From Blastococcus_B deserti (GTDB lineage Bacteria; Actinomycetota; Actinomycetes; Mycobacteriales; Geodermatophilaceae): a stretch of 64,000 nucleotides of DNA. Within the stretch, counting starts at the first letter, position 1. Every line of letters begins with the position of its first letter. Positions 1 through 7,533 of this stretch are shown here, piece after piece. The notes beneath the pieces were generated by a model. The model was given only the letters and a program-made list of their open reading frames with translations, did no database searches and was not told the DNA's origin. The stretch covers positions 659,558 through 723,557 of the forward strand of contig NZ_JBHUHP010000001.1 of NCBI RefSeq assembly GCF_042682525.1. The letters run 5' to 3'. The position numbers and the translations under genes were made by a program.

Positions 1-1
1 G

Positions 2-1114
2 TGCGGCCTGCCGATGGGGCCGCTGGCGCTCATGGACCTCATCGGCATCGACACCGCCTACGAGATCCTCGACACGATGTACAAGCAGTCGCGCAACCGG
101 CTGCACGCGCCCAGCCCGATCATCAAGCAGATGATGACGGCGGGGCTGCTGGGCCGGAAGACCGGCCGCGGCTTCTACACCTACGCCGGGCCCGACTCGG
201 CCGAGGTGGTGCCCGACGACCAGACGCCGGCCGCCGGAAGTGCGGCCGAGGGCGCCCGGCCGGTGCAGAAGGTCGGCGTCGTGGGCTCGGGCACGATGGC
301 CGCGGGCATCATCGAGGTGGTCGCCAAGGGCGGCTACGACGTGCGCTTCGTCGCCCGGACCCCCGAGAAGGTCGAGGCGGTGACGAAGGAGCTGACCAGG
401 TCGCTGGAGAAGCAGGTGGTGCGCGGCCGGCTCGACGAGGCCACCCGGGACGGCGTCCTCGGCCGGGTCACCGGGACGACGTCGCTGGACGAGCTGGCCG
501 ACCGCGACCTCGTCATCGAGGCCGTCGTGGAGTCGCTGTCGATCAAGGAGGCGCTGTTCGCCAACCTGGGCGAGATCACCAAGCCCGGCACCGTGCTGGC
601 GACCACGACCTCCAGCCTGCCGGTCATCGAGTGCGCCAAGGCCAGCGGCCGCCCGGCCGACGTCGTCGGCATGCACTTCTTCAACCCGGCGCAGGTCATG
701 AAGCTCGTCGAGGTGGTCTCGACCATCTCCACGGCGCCGGACGTCGCGGCTACGGCGCACGCGGTCTGCGCGCAGCTGGGCAAGCACGCGGTCTCGTGCA
801 CCGATCGGGCCGGCTTCATCGTCAACGCGCTGCTCTTCCCGTACCTGAACGACGCCGTGAAGATGCTCGAGGCGCACTACGCCACCGCCGACGACATCGA
901 CGCCGCCATGAAGGTCGGCTGCGGGTACCCGATGGGGCCCTTCGAGCTCCTCGACGTCGTCGGCCTGGACGTCTCCCTGGCCATCGAGCGGGAGCTCTAC
1001 ACCGAGTTCCGGGAGCCGGGCTTCGCGCCGGCCCCGCTGCTCGAGCACCTGGTCACCGCCGGCTACCTGGGCCGCAAGACCGGCCGCGGGTTCCGGGACT
1101 ACGCGAACCGCTGA
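2..1114 (+). CDS. 3-hydroxyacyl-CoA (3-hydroxybutyryl-CoA) dehydrogenase, two-module, 5' partial
   Basis: The reading frame is open at the left edge, so the N-terminus is missing. The visible 370 residues hold a C-terminal 3HCDH domain (motifs PMGPLALMDLIG and GLLGRKTGRGFYTY), then a complete second module. That module has a Rossmann fold with GVVGSGTMAAGI, the HFFNPAQVMKLVE motif, and another C-terminal domain ending GYLGRKTGRGFRDY. Family knowledge: these enzymes oxidise 3-hydroxyacyl-CoA with NAD; the duplicated form of about 590 residues is common in actinobacteria. Given the ccr, epimerase and thiolase genes nearby, it probably interconverts acetoacetyl-CoA and 3-hydroxybutyryl-CoA in the ethylmalonyl-CoA pathway (inference). 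A beta-oxidation role is equally compatible. Confidence 0.9.
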   Translation, partial: CGLPMGPLALMDLIGIDTAYEILDTMYKQSRNRLHAPSPIIKQMMTAGLLGRKTGRGFYTYAGPDSAEVVPDDQTPAAGSAAEGARPVQKVGVVGSGTMAAGIIEVVAKGGYDVRFVARTPEKVEAVTKELTRSLEKQVVRGRLDEATRDGVLGRVTGTTSLDELADRDLVIEAVVESLSIKEALFANLGEITKPGTVLATTTSSLPVIECAKASGRPADVVGMHFFNPAQVMKLVEVVSTISTAPDVAATAHAVCAQLGKHAVSCTDRAGFIVNALLFPYLNDAVKMLEAHYATADDIDAAMKVGCGYPMGPFELLDVVGLDVSLAIERELYTEFREPGFAPAPLLEHLVTAGYLGRKTGRGFRDYANR

Positions 1115-1117
1115 CGC

Positions 1118-1423
1118 TTGGCGCGCCGACGATCACGGGCCGGTGGCCGGTCCCCGAACCGGCCGCCGCCCCGTCGGCGCGAGCAGGTGGAGGAGAGCGC
1201 GGACGGCGACTGGGTGGTCCGGGCGGTCACCGGCGCGGCCACCGCGAAGACCTATCGCTGCCCGGGCTGCGACCAGGAGATCCGGCCGGGCACCCCGCAC
1301 GTCGTCACCTGGCCCGCCTATGCCCGCGCGTCCGACCTCGACCCGTGGGACACCGACTCCGCCGCCGGTCGGCGGCGGCACTGGCACCTGACCTGCTGGC
1401 GCTCCCGCGACCGCCGCCGGTGA
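1118..1423 (+). CDS. small zinc-ribbon-like conserved actinobacterial protein
   Basis: A 101-residue protein with a basic, Arg/Pro-rich N-terminus and a conserved core: ADGDWVVR, then KTYRCPGCDQEIRPG, then HWHLTCW. The CxxC and HxxxC pairs look like a single zinc site. Small actinobacterial proteins of this type are often labelled ATP/GTP-binding proteins, but no nucleotide-binding motif is visible here and the function is unknown. The start is a TTG four bases after the upstream stop, so it is probably co-transcribed with the dehydrogenase. A hairpin repeat follows the stop and faces the convergent sortase gene. Confidence 0.7.
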   Translation: MARRRSRAGGRSPNRPPPRRREQVEESADGDWVVRAVTGAATAKTYRCPGCDQEIRPGTPHVVTWPAYARASDLDPWDTDSAAGRRRHWHLTCWRSRDRRR

Positions 1424-1490
1424 CGGGACGAGGACCTCGTCCTCCCCATCTGTCGCCAGATCGGGGCGGGAGCCGGGACGGGTCCCGATG
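1424..1490. terminator. hairpin repeat between convergent genes (copy 1, diverged)
   Basis: The arm at 1432-1442 (GGACCTCGTCC) pairs with 1476-1485 (GGACGGGTCC), with one bulged base. Smaller palindromes (GACGAGG-A-CCTCGTC and ATCTG-TCGC-CAGAT) lie inside. It resembles the elements at 19966-20022 and 38417-38474 and lies between two convergent genes, so it probably terminates both. Confidence 0.55.
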
Positions 1491-1520
1491 CGTCCGCGAA
1501 GGGACCCGCGGCGGGCTCGC

Positions 1521-2924
1521 TCACCCCGCCTGGGCGAAGACGATCACGTTGTCCTCGTAGCTGCCCGCCGCGCGGTCGAAGGCGCCTCCGCAGGTGATCA
1601 GCCGCAGCTCGGCGCCGGCCGTGGGGGCGTAGACGTCGACGGACGGGAAGGCGTTCTTCGCCCGGCGGACCACCCGGGTCACGATGAAGGTCACCGTGCT
1701 TCCGTCGGCCCGCCCGACGACGATCTCGGTGCCCGGCCGCAGACCGGCCAGCCCGGCGAAGACTCCCGGGGCACCCGCCCAGTCGACGTGGCCGGCGATC
1801 ACCGCCGGACCCGGGGAGCCCGGGACCGGGCCGCCGGTGTACCACCCGGCGACGGCGGGGTCGGCCGGAGGCACCAGTGCACCCGTGGCGTCCAGCCGCA
1901 CCCCGGCCAGGGGAGCGTCCACGGCGGCCGCGGGAACGGCCAGTCGCACCGGCGGAGCCGCGGGCCCGGGTCCGGTACCGGTCCCGAGGACCACCGGGCC
2001 GCTTCCGGATGCCGCTGCGGCGGGGGTCATGGGCGCCGCGACGGCCGTGGCCGTCGCCAGGCAGCCGACCGTGAGCAGCGCACGCCCGCGGCGGCCGGTC
2101 GCCGCGAGCAGGGCGGCCGCGGCTCCGGCGATCGGCAGCGCGGCCGGCGCGCCGGGCATCGTGCCGCCGCCGGCCTCCACGCCACCGGCCGGGACGACCG
2201 TCGGCCCGGCCGCCTCCACGACCGGCCGGACGGTCAGCCCGCCTCCCGGGCGGTCCAGCACCACCAGGGTGACCACCGAGCCGGCTGCCAACGGAACCGC
2301 CACCCGCGCCGGTGCGCCGGTGCTGCCCGCGACACCGAGCGTCGTCGTCCCGGCAGCGACGGTCCGGTACTCACCGGTCCTGCCGAACGCCAGTGCCGTG
2401 GCCAGGTCCGGCCCTCCGGGCACGGACACGTCGAGCGTCGGGACCTCCCCGGCCGCGGCGAGGACCCGGACCCGCGCCGAGCCGGCGGGGGGAGCGGTCC
2501 GGTCGGCCGGGAGCGCCCGCAGGGCGACGTCGGCGAACCGGCCCGACAGCGTCACCGTGCGCATCACCCCGGCGGGCACCTCCACGCGGGCCGACAGCAC
2601 CGGGGCGACCGTGCCGTCGCTGCCCGCGGCGCGCACGCTGACCGCGTAGGTGCCCGGGGCGAGAGCGACGGGGTCGCTCACCGCGCCGTAGGCGAGGCCG
2701 GTGACCAGGTCGGGGCCCGGGTCGGTCAGCGGTCCGTCGGCGCCCGGCGGCACCGGTGCCACTGCGACGTCCACGGCCGGGGTGTCGGGGGAGAGGTGGG
2801 CGACGAGCAGCCGGCCGGTGTCCTCGGCGGCCGCCGGCGGCACGCCCAGGCACCACAGGACCGCCCAGAGCCCGACGACGAACAGCCCGCGCCGGCCCCC
2901 CGGCCGGGTCGCGCCGCGAGCCAG
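1521..2924 (-). CDS. DUF4397 domain protein fused to a class F sortase
   Basis: From a possible CTG start at 2924 the protein has 467 residues; no ATG or GTG fits between the upstream stop and the signal peptide, so the start is uncertain. Residues 4-33 are basic then hydrophobic and end in an AAA-E cleavage-like site. Residues 38-235 carry DUF4397-type repeats (VAHLSPDTPAVDV). Residues 263-281 read LPIAG, a short hydrophobic run, then GRRGR, like a cell-wall sorting signal, followed by a second hydrophobic segment. Residues 320-467 are a class F sortase with His379 and Cys445 in LITCGG. The usual SYRDN-type motif reads SYEDN here. It probably acts outside the membrane in covalent surface-protein attachment. 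Most unusual is that a substrate-like domain and the enzyme share one chain. Confidence 0.8.
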   Translation of the reverse strand: MARGATRPGGRRGLFVVGLWAVLWCLGVPPAAAEDTGRLLVAHLSPDTPAVDVAVAPVPPGADGPLTDPGPDLVTGLAYGAVSDPVALAPGTYAVSVRAAGSDGTVAPVLSARVEVPAGVMRTVTLSGRFADVALRALPADRTAPPAGSARVRVLAAAGEVPTLDVSVPGGPDLATALAFGRTGEYRTVAAGTTTLGVAGSTGAPARVAVPLAAGSVVTLVVLDRPGGGLTVRPVVEAAGPTVVPAGGVEAGGGTMPGAPAALPIAGAAAALLAATGRRGRALLTVGCLATATAVAAPMTPAAAASGSGPVVLGTGTGPGPAAPPVRLAVPAAAVDAPLAGVRLDATGALVPPADPAVAGWYTGGPVPGSPGPAVIAGHVDWAGAPGVFAGLAGLRPGTEIVVGRADGSTVTFIVTRVVRRAKNAFPSVDVYAPTAGAELRLITCGGAFDRAAGSYEDNVIVFAQAG

Positions 2925-2955
2925 GGGCGGCGGGACCCGGCAGGAGGGTCCTGTC

Positions 2956-4095
2956 TCAGGAACGCCCCTGGCCGACCGGCTGGTCGATCGCCTGGGTCGG
3001 CGGCCCCTGGACGGGAGTCGGGGAGGTGCCAGGGCGCGGCGGCATCGGCAGCTGCCGGGTCGCGGCCGGCTCCGGCCGGGTGGGCTGCCGGGCCGCGGCC
3101 GCCTCGCTCTCGCCCCGGGGGGAGGTCTGCGGGGCTGCCGCGGGCGCCGTGGAGGTGACCTGCGGCGCCGGCTGCGGACGGCGCTCGGTCTCGCGGGCGG
3201 GCGCGACCGGGGAGGTGGTGCCGCTCGACGAGCCCGTGGCCAGGCCGGTGACCGGGGCGGGGCTCGGCGCCGGTGCGGGCGTGGGCTGCTGTGGGCGGTC
3301 GCTGAGCTCGGGCAGCGTGCTGAGCAGCTGACGAGCCTGCAGCAACCGGCTGGTGAGCTCGTCCCGCACCTCGCGGATGGCCTCGGCCTTGGCCTCCGCC
3401 TCGGCGATGAGCTGGGCCGCGTGCTGCTCCGCGGCGGCGATCCGCTGGCGCGCGGCCTGGGTGGAGACGCGCTCGCGCTCCTCCTCGGCCGCGGCGGCCT
3501 CGGCGCGGCGGGCCCGCTGCGCGATGTCGAAGTCCTCCTCGACCTTGGCCCGGCGTGCCTGCGACTCGGCGTCGAGCCGGGCGACCCGCTCCTGGGCCTT
3601 GGCCACGAGCTCGTCGGCACGCTGCTGCGCCTTCTGCATGATCTGCTCGGCGTTCTGGCGTGCCTCGGCGAGCATCCGCTCCACCTCGGCCTGCCCTGCC
3701 GCGTGCCGCTCGAGCAGCGCCCGCTCCTCGGCCGCGGTCTGCTCGCGGACGGCCTGCGCGTCGAGCTCGGCGGCGCGGCGGATCTCGCCGGCCTCCTCCT
3801 CGGCGAGCGTCAGCATGTGCTGGATCCGCTCGCTGATGTTCTCGAACGTCGGGGCCGACGCCGTGGCCGCCTTGCGGCGCAGCGACTCGATCTCGCCGTG
3901 CAGGGCCGAGAGCTGGCTGGCCAGGTCGGCGGAGCGGGCGACGGCGGCATCGCGGTCGGCCAGGGCGATCCGGAAGTCCGCCTCGAGCCGCTCGATGGTC
4001 TCGGCCACCTGGCTGCGGTCGTAGCCCCGCAGGACGACGTCGAACGAGTGCTGCGCGTCGTGCAGCGACAACGGGTCGTGGCGGGGATCGCTCAT
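2956..4095 (-). CDS. DivIVA-like coiled-coil protein with Pro/Ala-rich tail
   Basis: A 379-residue protein. Residues 15-45 (FDVVLRGYDRSQVAETIERL) match the N-terminal DivIVA signature. Residues 40-275 form a long coiled coil rich in Ala, Glu, Arg and Gln, and the last 90 residues are Pro/Ala/Thr-rich and probably disordered. DivIVA relatives in actinobacteria organise polar growth, septation and cell-wall assembly by binding curved membrane. The ATG at 4095 is chosen over the in-frame ATG 24 bases upstream because a promoter (CTGACG, 17-base spacer, GAGTAT) ends six bases before it. The sortase gene begins just downstream on the same strand, so the pair may be co-transcribed. Confidence 0.85.
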   Translation of the reverse strand: MSDPRHDPLSLHDAQHSFDVVLRGYDRSQVAETIERLEADFRIALADRDAAVARSADLASQLSALHGEIESLRRKAATASAPTFENISERIQHMLTLAEEEAGEIRRAAELDAQAVREQTAAEERALLERHAAGQAEVERMLAEARQNAEQIMQKAQQRADELVAKAQERVARLDAESQARRAKVEEDFDIAQRARRAEAAAAEEERERVSTQAARQRIAAAEQHAAQLIAEAEAKAEAIREVRDELTSRLLQARQLLSTLPELSDRPQQPTPAPAPSPAPVTGLATGSSSGTTSPVAPARETERRPQPAPQVTSTAPAAAPQTSPRGESEAAAARQPTRPEPAATRQLPMPPRPGTSPTPVQGPPTQAIDQPVGQGRS

Positions 4096-4101
4096 GCGGT
4101 C

Positions 4102-4130
4102 ATACTCCCAGAAGGTCATGGGGCCGTCAG
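4102..4130 (-). promoter_or_regulatory. promoter of the DivIVA-like gene, leaderless
   Basis: Read on the minus strand, a -35-like CTGACG (4125-4130) is separated by 17 bases from GAGTAT (4102-4107). The ATG follows after six bases, so transcription should begin at the start codon. Confidence 0.5.
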
Positions 4131-4257
4131 CGTGTCGGCGGGACACCCGGGGCCAGTGGGGCGGCTGAGCCGCCGCCCCTGCCGGTAGTGGCCGCCGGAC
4201 GAACACTATCGGCAGGAAGCCCGGTCCGGTGCCGGGACCGGGCCCCTGCCCGACGGC

Positions 4258-5589
4258 TCAGACGCCGCGGAAGCGGTTGATGGCGGCGAGGTGCTTCGCA
4301 CGCTTCTCGGCGTCGCGGACCCCCAGGCCCTCCTCGGGGGCGAGGGTGAGGACGCCGACCTTGCCCTGGTGGAGGTTGCCCTTGACGTCGCAGGCGGCCT
4401 GGCCGACCTCCTCCATGGGGTAAACCTTGGACAGGGTCGGGTGGATCAGGCCCTTGTCGATGAGCCGGTTGGCCTCCCACGCCTCCTTGTAGTTGGCGAA
4501 GTGCGAGCCGATGATCCGCTTGAGGTTCATCCAGAGGTAGCGGTTGTCGTAGGAGTGCATGTACCCGGTGGTGGAGGCGCAGGTGACGATCGTGCCGCCC
4601 TTCTTCGTCACGTAGACGCTGGCGCCGAACGTGTCGCGGCCGGGGTGCTCGAAGACGATGTCGACGTCGTCGCCGCCGGTCAGCTCGCGGATCTTCTTGC
4701 CCAGGCGCTGCCACTCCTTGGGGTCCTGGGTGTCCTCGTCCTTCCAGAAGCAGTACTGCTCGGCGGAGCGGTCGATGACCAGCTCGGCGCCCATCTTCCG
4801 CACGATGTCGGCCTTCTCCGGGCTGCTCACCACGCAGACCGGGATGGCGCCGCCGTTGAGGGCCATCTGGGTGGCGTAGGAGCCGAGGCCGCCCGAGGCG
4901 CCCCAGATCAGGACGACGTCGCCCTGCTTCATCGCCGCGCCGTTCCTGCTCACCAGCTGGCGGTAGGCGGTGGAGTTGACCAGGCCGGGGGCGGCGGCCT
5001 CCTCCCAGGTCAGGTGGCCGGGCTTGGGCATCAGCTGGTTGCTCTTGACGAGCGCCAGCTCGGCCAGCCCGCCGAAGTTGGTCTCGAAGCCCCAGATCCG
5101 CTGCTGCGGGTCCATCATCGTGTCGTCGTGGCCGGCCGGGTCCTCCAGCTCCACCGACAGGCAGTGGGCCACGACCTCGTCGCCGGGCTTCCACCTGTTC
5201 ACCCCCGGGCCCACCCGCAGCACGACGCCGGCCAGATCGGAGCCGACCACGTGGTAGGGCAGGTCGTGCCGCTTGGTCAGCTCCGAGACCCGGCCGTAGC
5301 GCTCCAGGAACCCGAACGTGGAGACCGGCTCGAAGATCGACGTCCAGACGGTGTTGTAGTTCACCGAGGAGGCCATCACCGCCACGATCGCCTCGCCCGG
5401 GCCCAGCTCCGGGGTGGCCACCTCCTCCACGTGCAGCGACTTGCGCGGGTCCTTGTCCTTGGTGGTCAGGCCCTCGAACATGTCCTGCTCGTCCTTGCGG
5501 ACCACCACGGCCCGGTAGGACTCCGGCACGGCCAGCCCTCCCACGGCGTCCAGCTGGTCGCTGAGGATGGCGTCCCTGATCTCGTTCAC
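4258..5589 (-). CDS. ccr: crotonyl-CoA carboxylase/reductase
   Basis: Catalyses NADPH-dependent reductive carboxylation of crotonyl-CoA to ethylmalonyl-CoA, the key step of the ethylmalonyl-CoA pathway and a source of polyketide extender units. The 443-residue MDR-superfamily protein is full length. Nucleotide-binding motif GASGGLGSYA lies near 230-239. The four CO2-binding residues known from Kitasatospora Ccr (Asn81, Phe170, Glu171, His365) are all present as Asn79, Phe168, Glu169 and His363, a constant offset of two, which separates it from non-carboxylating enoyl reductases. The GTG start has CAGGAG five bases upstream. A palindrome overlaps the likely -10 box, suggesting repressor control. 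The epimerase gene lies immediately upstream on the same strand. Confidence 0.97.
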   Translation of the reverse strand: MNEIRDAILSDQLDAVGGLAVPESYRAVVVRKDEQDMFEGLTTKDKDPRKSLHVEEVATPELGPGEAIVAVMASSVNYNTVWTSIFEPVSTFGFLERYGRVSELTKRHDLPYHVVGSDLAGVVLRVGPGVNRWKPGDEVVAHCLSVELEDPAGHDDTMMDPQQRIWGFETNFGGLAELALVKSNQLMPKPGHLTWEEAAAPGLVNSTAYRQLVSRNGAAMKQGDVVLIWGASGGLGSYATQMALNGGAIPVCVVSSPEKADIVRKMGAELVIDRSAEQYCFWKDEDTQDPKEWQRLGKKIRELTGGDDVDIVFEHPGRDTFGASVYVTKKGGTIVTCASTTGYMHSYDNRYLWMNLKRIIGSHFANYKEAWEANRLIDKGLIHPTLSKVYPMEEVGQAACDVKGNLHQGKVGVLTLAPEEGLGVRDAEKRAKHLAAINRFRGV

Positions 5590-5646
5590 GCGAACTCCTG
5601 GGTCATCGTCGGCTCGGAGGCGGTGCGGGTCGGTACGGGTGGCGCG

Positions 5647-5664
5647 ATGTTACCGGTGGGTAAC
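5647..5664 (-). promoter_or_regulatory. candidate operator overlapping the ccr -10 box
   Basis: GTTACC at 5649-5654 and GGTAAC at 5659-5664 form a perfect six-base inverted repeat around a four-base spacer. On the minus strand the palindrome runs into TAACAT (5647-5652), a good -10 box for ccr, whose GTG is 57 bases further on. A repressor bound here would block ccr. The regulator is unknown. Confidence 0.5.
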
Positions 5665-5682
5665 CGGCGAGGCGAGAGCAGT

Positions 5683-6147
5683 TCAGGAGGCGGGCCGGGG
5701 GGCCGGCTCGACCAGCTCCACCAGGACGCCGCCGGCGTCCTTGGGGTGCACGAAGTTCACGCGGCTGCCGGACGTGCCGCGCCGGGGGGTGTCGTAGAGG
5801 AGGCGCAGGCCGCGCTCGCGCAGCGTGGCGCCGACCGCCTCGACGTCGTCGACGCGGAAGGCCAGCTGCTGCAACCCCGGGCCGCTGCGACCGATGAACT
5901 TCGCGATCGTGGACTCCGGCGTCAGCGGGGCCAGGAGCTGGATCCGGGTGTCGCCGTCGCCCACGGCGAGCATCGCCTCGCGGACGCCCTGCTCCTCGTT
6001 CGTCTCCTCGTGCACCGAGTGCACGCCGAAGGCCTGCGCGTAGAAGGCGATCGCCTCGTCCAGGTCGGGCACGGCGATGCCCACGTGGTCGATCGCGGTG
6101 AACAGCCCCGGCGGCAGGCCGGGAGGCGCAGTGTGGTTGGTGGTCAC
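5683..6147 (-). CDS. mce: methylmalonyl-CoA epimerase
   Basis: Interconverts (2R)- and (2S)-methylmalonyl-CoA; homologues also epimerise ethylmalonyl-CoA. The 154-residue protein is a single vicinal-oxygen-chelate unit. Metal ligands expected from the Propionibacterium enzyme map to His21 (DHVGIAVPDLD), Gln70 (TRIQLL) and Glu144 (LVELVE). The ligand usually found as His in a HHIAF-type motif reads QQLAF here (Gln94), which I believe is shared by some actinobacterial homologues. The start is GTG at 6147, six bases after a CAGGAT box, consistent with leaderless transcription. ccr follows about 90 bases downstream, and the thiolase-meaB pair is divergent. Confidence 0.92.
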   Translation of the reverse strand: MTTNHTAPPGLPPGLFTAIDHVGIAVPDLDEAIAFYAQAFGVHSVHEETNEEQGVREAMLAVGDGDTRIQLLAPLTPESTIAKFIGRSGPGLQQLAFRVDDVEAVGATLRERGLRLLYDTPRRGTSGSRVNFVHPKDAGGVLVELVEPAPRPAS

Positions 6148-6153
6148 GCGGGC

Positions 6154-6159
6154 ATCCTG
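6154..6159 (-). promoter_or_regulatory. -10 box of mce, leaderless
   Basis: CAGGAT on the minus strand lies six bases before the GTG of mce. The same hexamer occurs with the same spacing before an ATG at 8598. Confidence 0.35.
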
Positions 6160-6253
6160 CCGCTAAGACGTCTGAGACGACACATGGGTGTGGCGCGCGT
6201 CACGCGCGGGGACGGGTGTGCCGGAGCCCGGTGGCTCGGCGCACCCGGCGTCC

Positions 6254-6259
6254 TATCCT
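6254..6259 (+). promoter_or_regulatory. -10 box of the thiolase-meaB operon
   Basis: TATCCT at 6254-6259 is the best -10 hexamer in the 195-base divergent region. It predicts a start near 6266 and an untranslated leader of about 77 bases before the thiolase ATG. Confidence 0.35.
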
Positions 6260-6342
6260 GGGAGCAGCCCGGCCCGCGCCGTCCGCGCGGTCGGCCCTGA
6301 AGATCCGGTCGCCGGCGTCGGCGGCCCGGCACTGGAGGCCCC

Positions 6343-7533
6343 ATGTCCCGCTCCGTCATCGTCGGTGGCGCCCGCACCCCCATGGGCCGGCTGCTCGGCT
6401 CGCTCAAGGACTTCTCCGCGGCCGACCTCGGCGGCATCGCGATCAAGGCGGCGCTGGAGCGGGCGGGGATCTCCGGCGACCAGGTCGAGTACGTCATCAT
6501 GGGACAGGTGCTGCAGGCCGGCGCCGGCCAGAACCCGGCCCGCCCCGCCGCCGTCGCGGCCGGCATCCCCATGACGGTGCCGGCGATCACCGTGAACAAG
6601 GTCTGCCTGTCCGGCCTGAGCGCCATCGCGATGGCCGACCAGCTCATCCGCGCCGGCGAATTCGACATCGTCGTGGCCGGCGGCCAGGAGTCGATGACCC
6701 AGGCGCCGCACCTGCTCGCGAACTCGCGCACCGGCACCAAGTACGGCGACACGACGCTGATCGACTCGATGGCCCACGACGGCCTGTCGGACACCTTCGA
6801 CCAGGTCGCGATGGGCGCGCTCACCGAGCAGGCGAACAGCCGGTACGACCTGACCCGCGAGGAGCAGGACGCCTTCGCCGCGGAGAGCCACCAGAAGGCC
6901 GCGCGCGCGGGGAAGAACGGCATCTTCGACGAGGCGATCACCTCGGTCCTCATCCCGCAGCGCAAGGGCGACCCCATCGAGTTCCGCGAGGACGAGGGCG
7001 TCCGCGCCGACACCACGGTCGAGACCCTGTCGAGGCTGAAGCCGGCCTTCGCCAAGGACGGCACGATCACCGCCGGCACCGCCTCGCAGATCTCCGACGG
7101 TGCCTGCGCCGTCGTGGTGATGAGCGCGGAGAAGGCCGCCGAGCTCGGCATCACGCCGATCGCGGAGATCGGGGCGCACGGCGTCGTGGCGGGGCCGGAC
7201 GCGACCCTGCAGAGCCAGCCGTCGCGGGCGGTGCAGCGGGCCTGCGAACGCGAGGGCATCGACCCCCAGGACCTGGACCTGGTCGAGTTCAACGAGGCCT
7301 TCGCCGCCGTCGCCATCGTCTCGACGCGGGAACTCGGGATCGACCCGGACAAGGTCAACCCCAACGGCGGCGCGATCGCCCTCGGCCACCCGATCGGCAT
7401 GAGCGGCGCCCGGATCGTGCTGGACGTGGCGCTGGAGCTGCGCCGTCGCGGTGGCGGCGTCGGTGCCGCCGCGCTGTGCGGCGGCGGGGGTCAGGGCGAC
7501 GCGCTGATCCTGCACGTGCCCGCCGAGGCGTGA
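6343..7533 (+). CDS. acetyl-CoA C-acetyltransferase (thiolase)
   Basis: Condenses two acetyl-CoA into acetoacetyl-CoA, or cleaves it. The 396-residue protein has full thiolase length. The catalytic residues are Cys88 (NKVCLSGL), His349 (GHPIGMSGARI) and Cys379 (ALCGGGGQGDA), with NEAFA also present. The context favours the biosynthetic direction: the product feeds the 3-hydroxyacyl-CoA dehydrogenase and Ccr encoded nearby. Its stop overlaps the GTG of meaB in a GTGA junction, so the two are translated from one message. A beta-ketoadipyl or degradative thiolase is possible but less likely here. Confidence 0.95.
   Translation: MSRSVIVGGARTPMGRLLGSLKDFSAADLGGIAIKAALERAGISGDQVEYVIMGQVLQAGAGQNPARPAAVAAGIPMTVPAITVNKVCLSGLSAIAMADQLIRAGEFDIVVAGGQESMTQAPHLLANSRTGTKYGDTTLIDSMAHDGLSDTFDQVAMGALTEQANSRYDLTREEQDAFAAESHQKAARAGKNGIFDEAITSVLIPQRKGDPIEFREDEGVRADTTVETLSRLKPAFAKDGTITAGTASQISDGACAVVVMSAEKAAELGITPIAEIGAHGVVAGPDATLQSQPSRAVQRACEREGIDPQDLDLVEFNEAFAAVAIVSTRELGIDPDKVNPNGGAIALGHPIGMSGARIVLDVALELRRRGGGVGAAALCGGGGQGDALILHVPAEA

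Noticed and set aside
2925..3620. In-frame upstream extension of the sortase gene to 699 residues
   Set aside because: The extension lies wholly inside the DivIVA-like gene, is low-complexity Arg/Ser/Pro, and carries no recognisable domain.
6216..7529. Upstream in-frame extension of MeaB to 781 residues
   Set aside because: It is the shadow frame of the thiolase gene; MeaB homology begins after the GTG at 7530.
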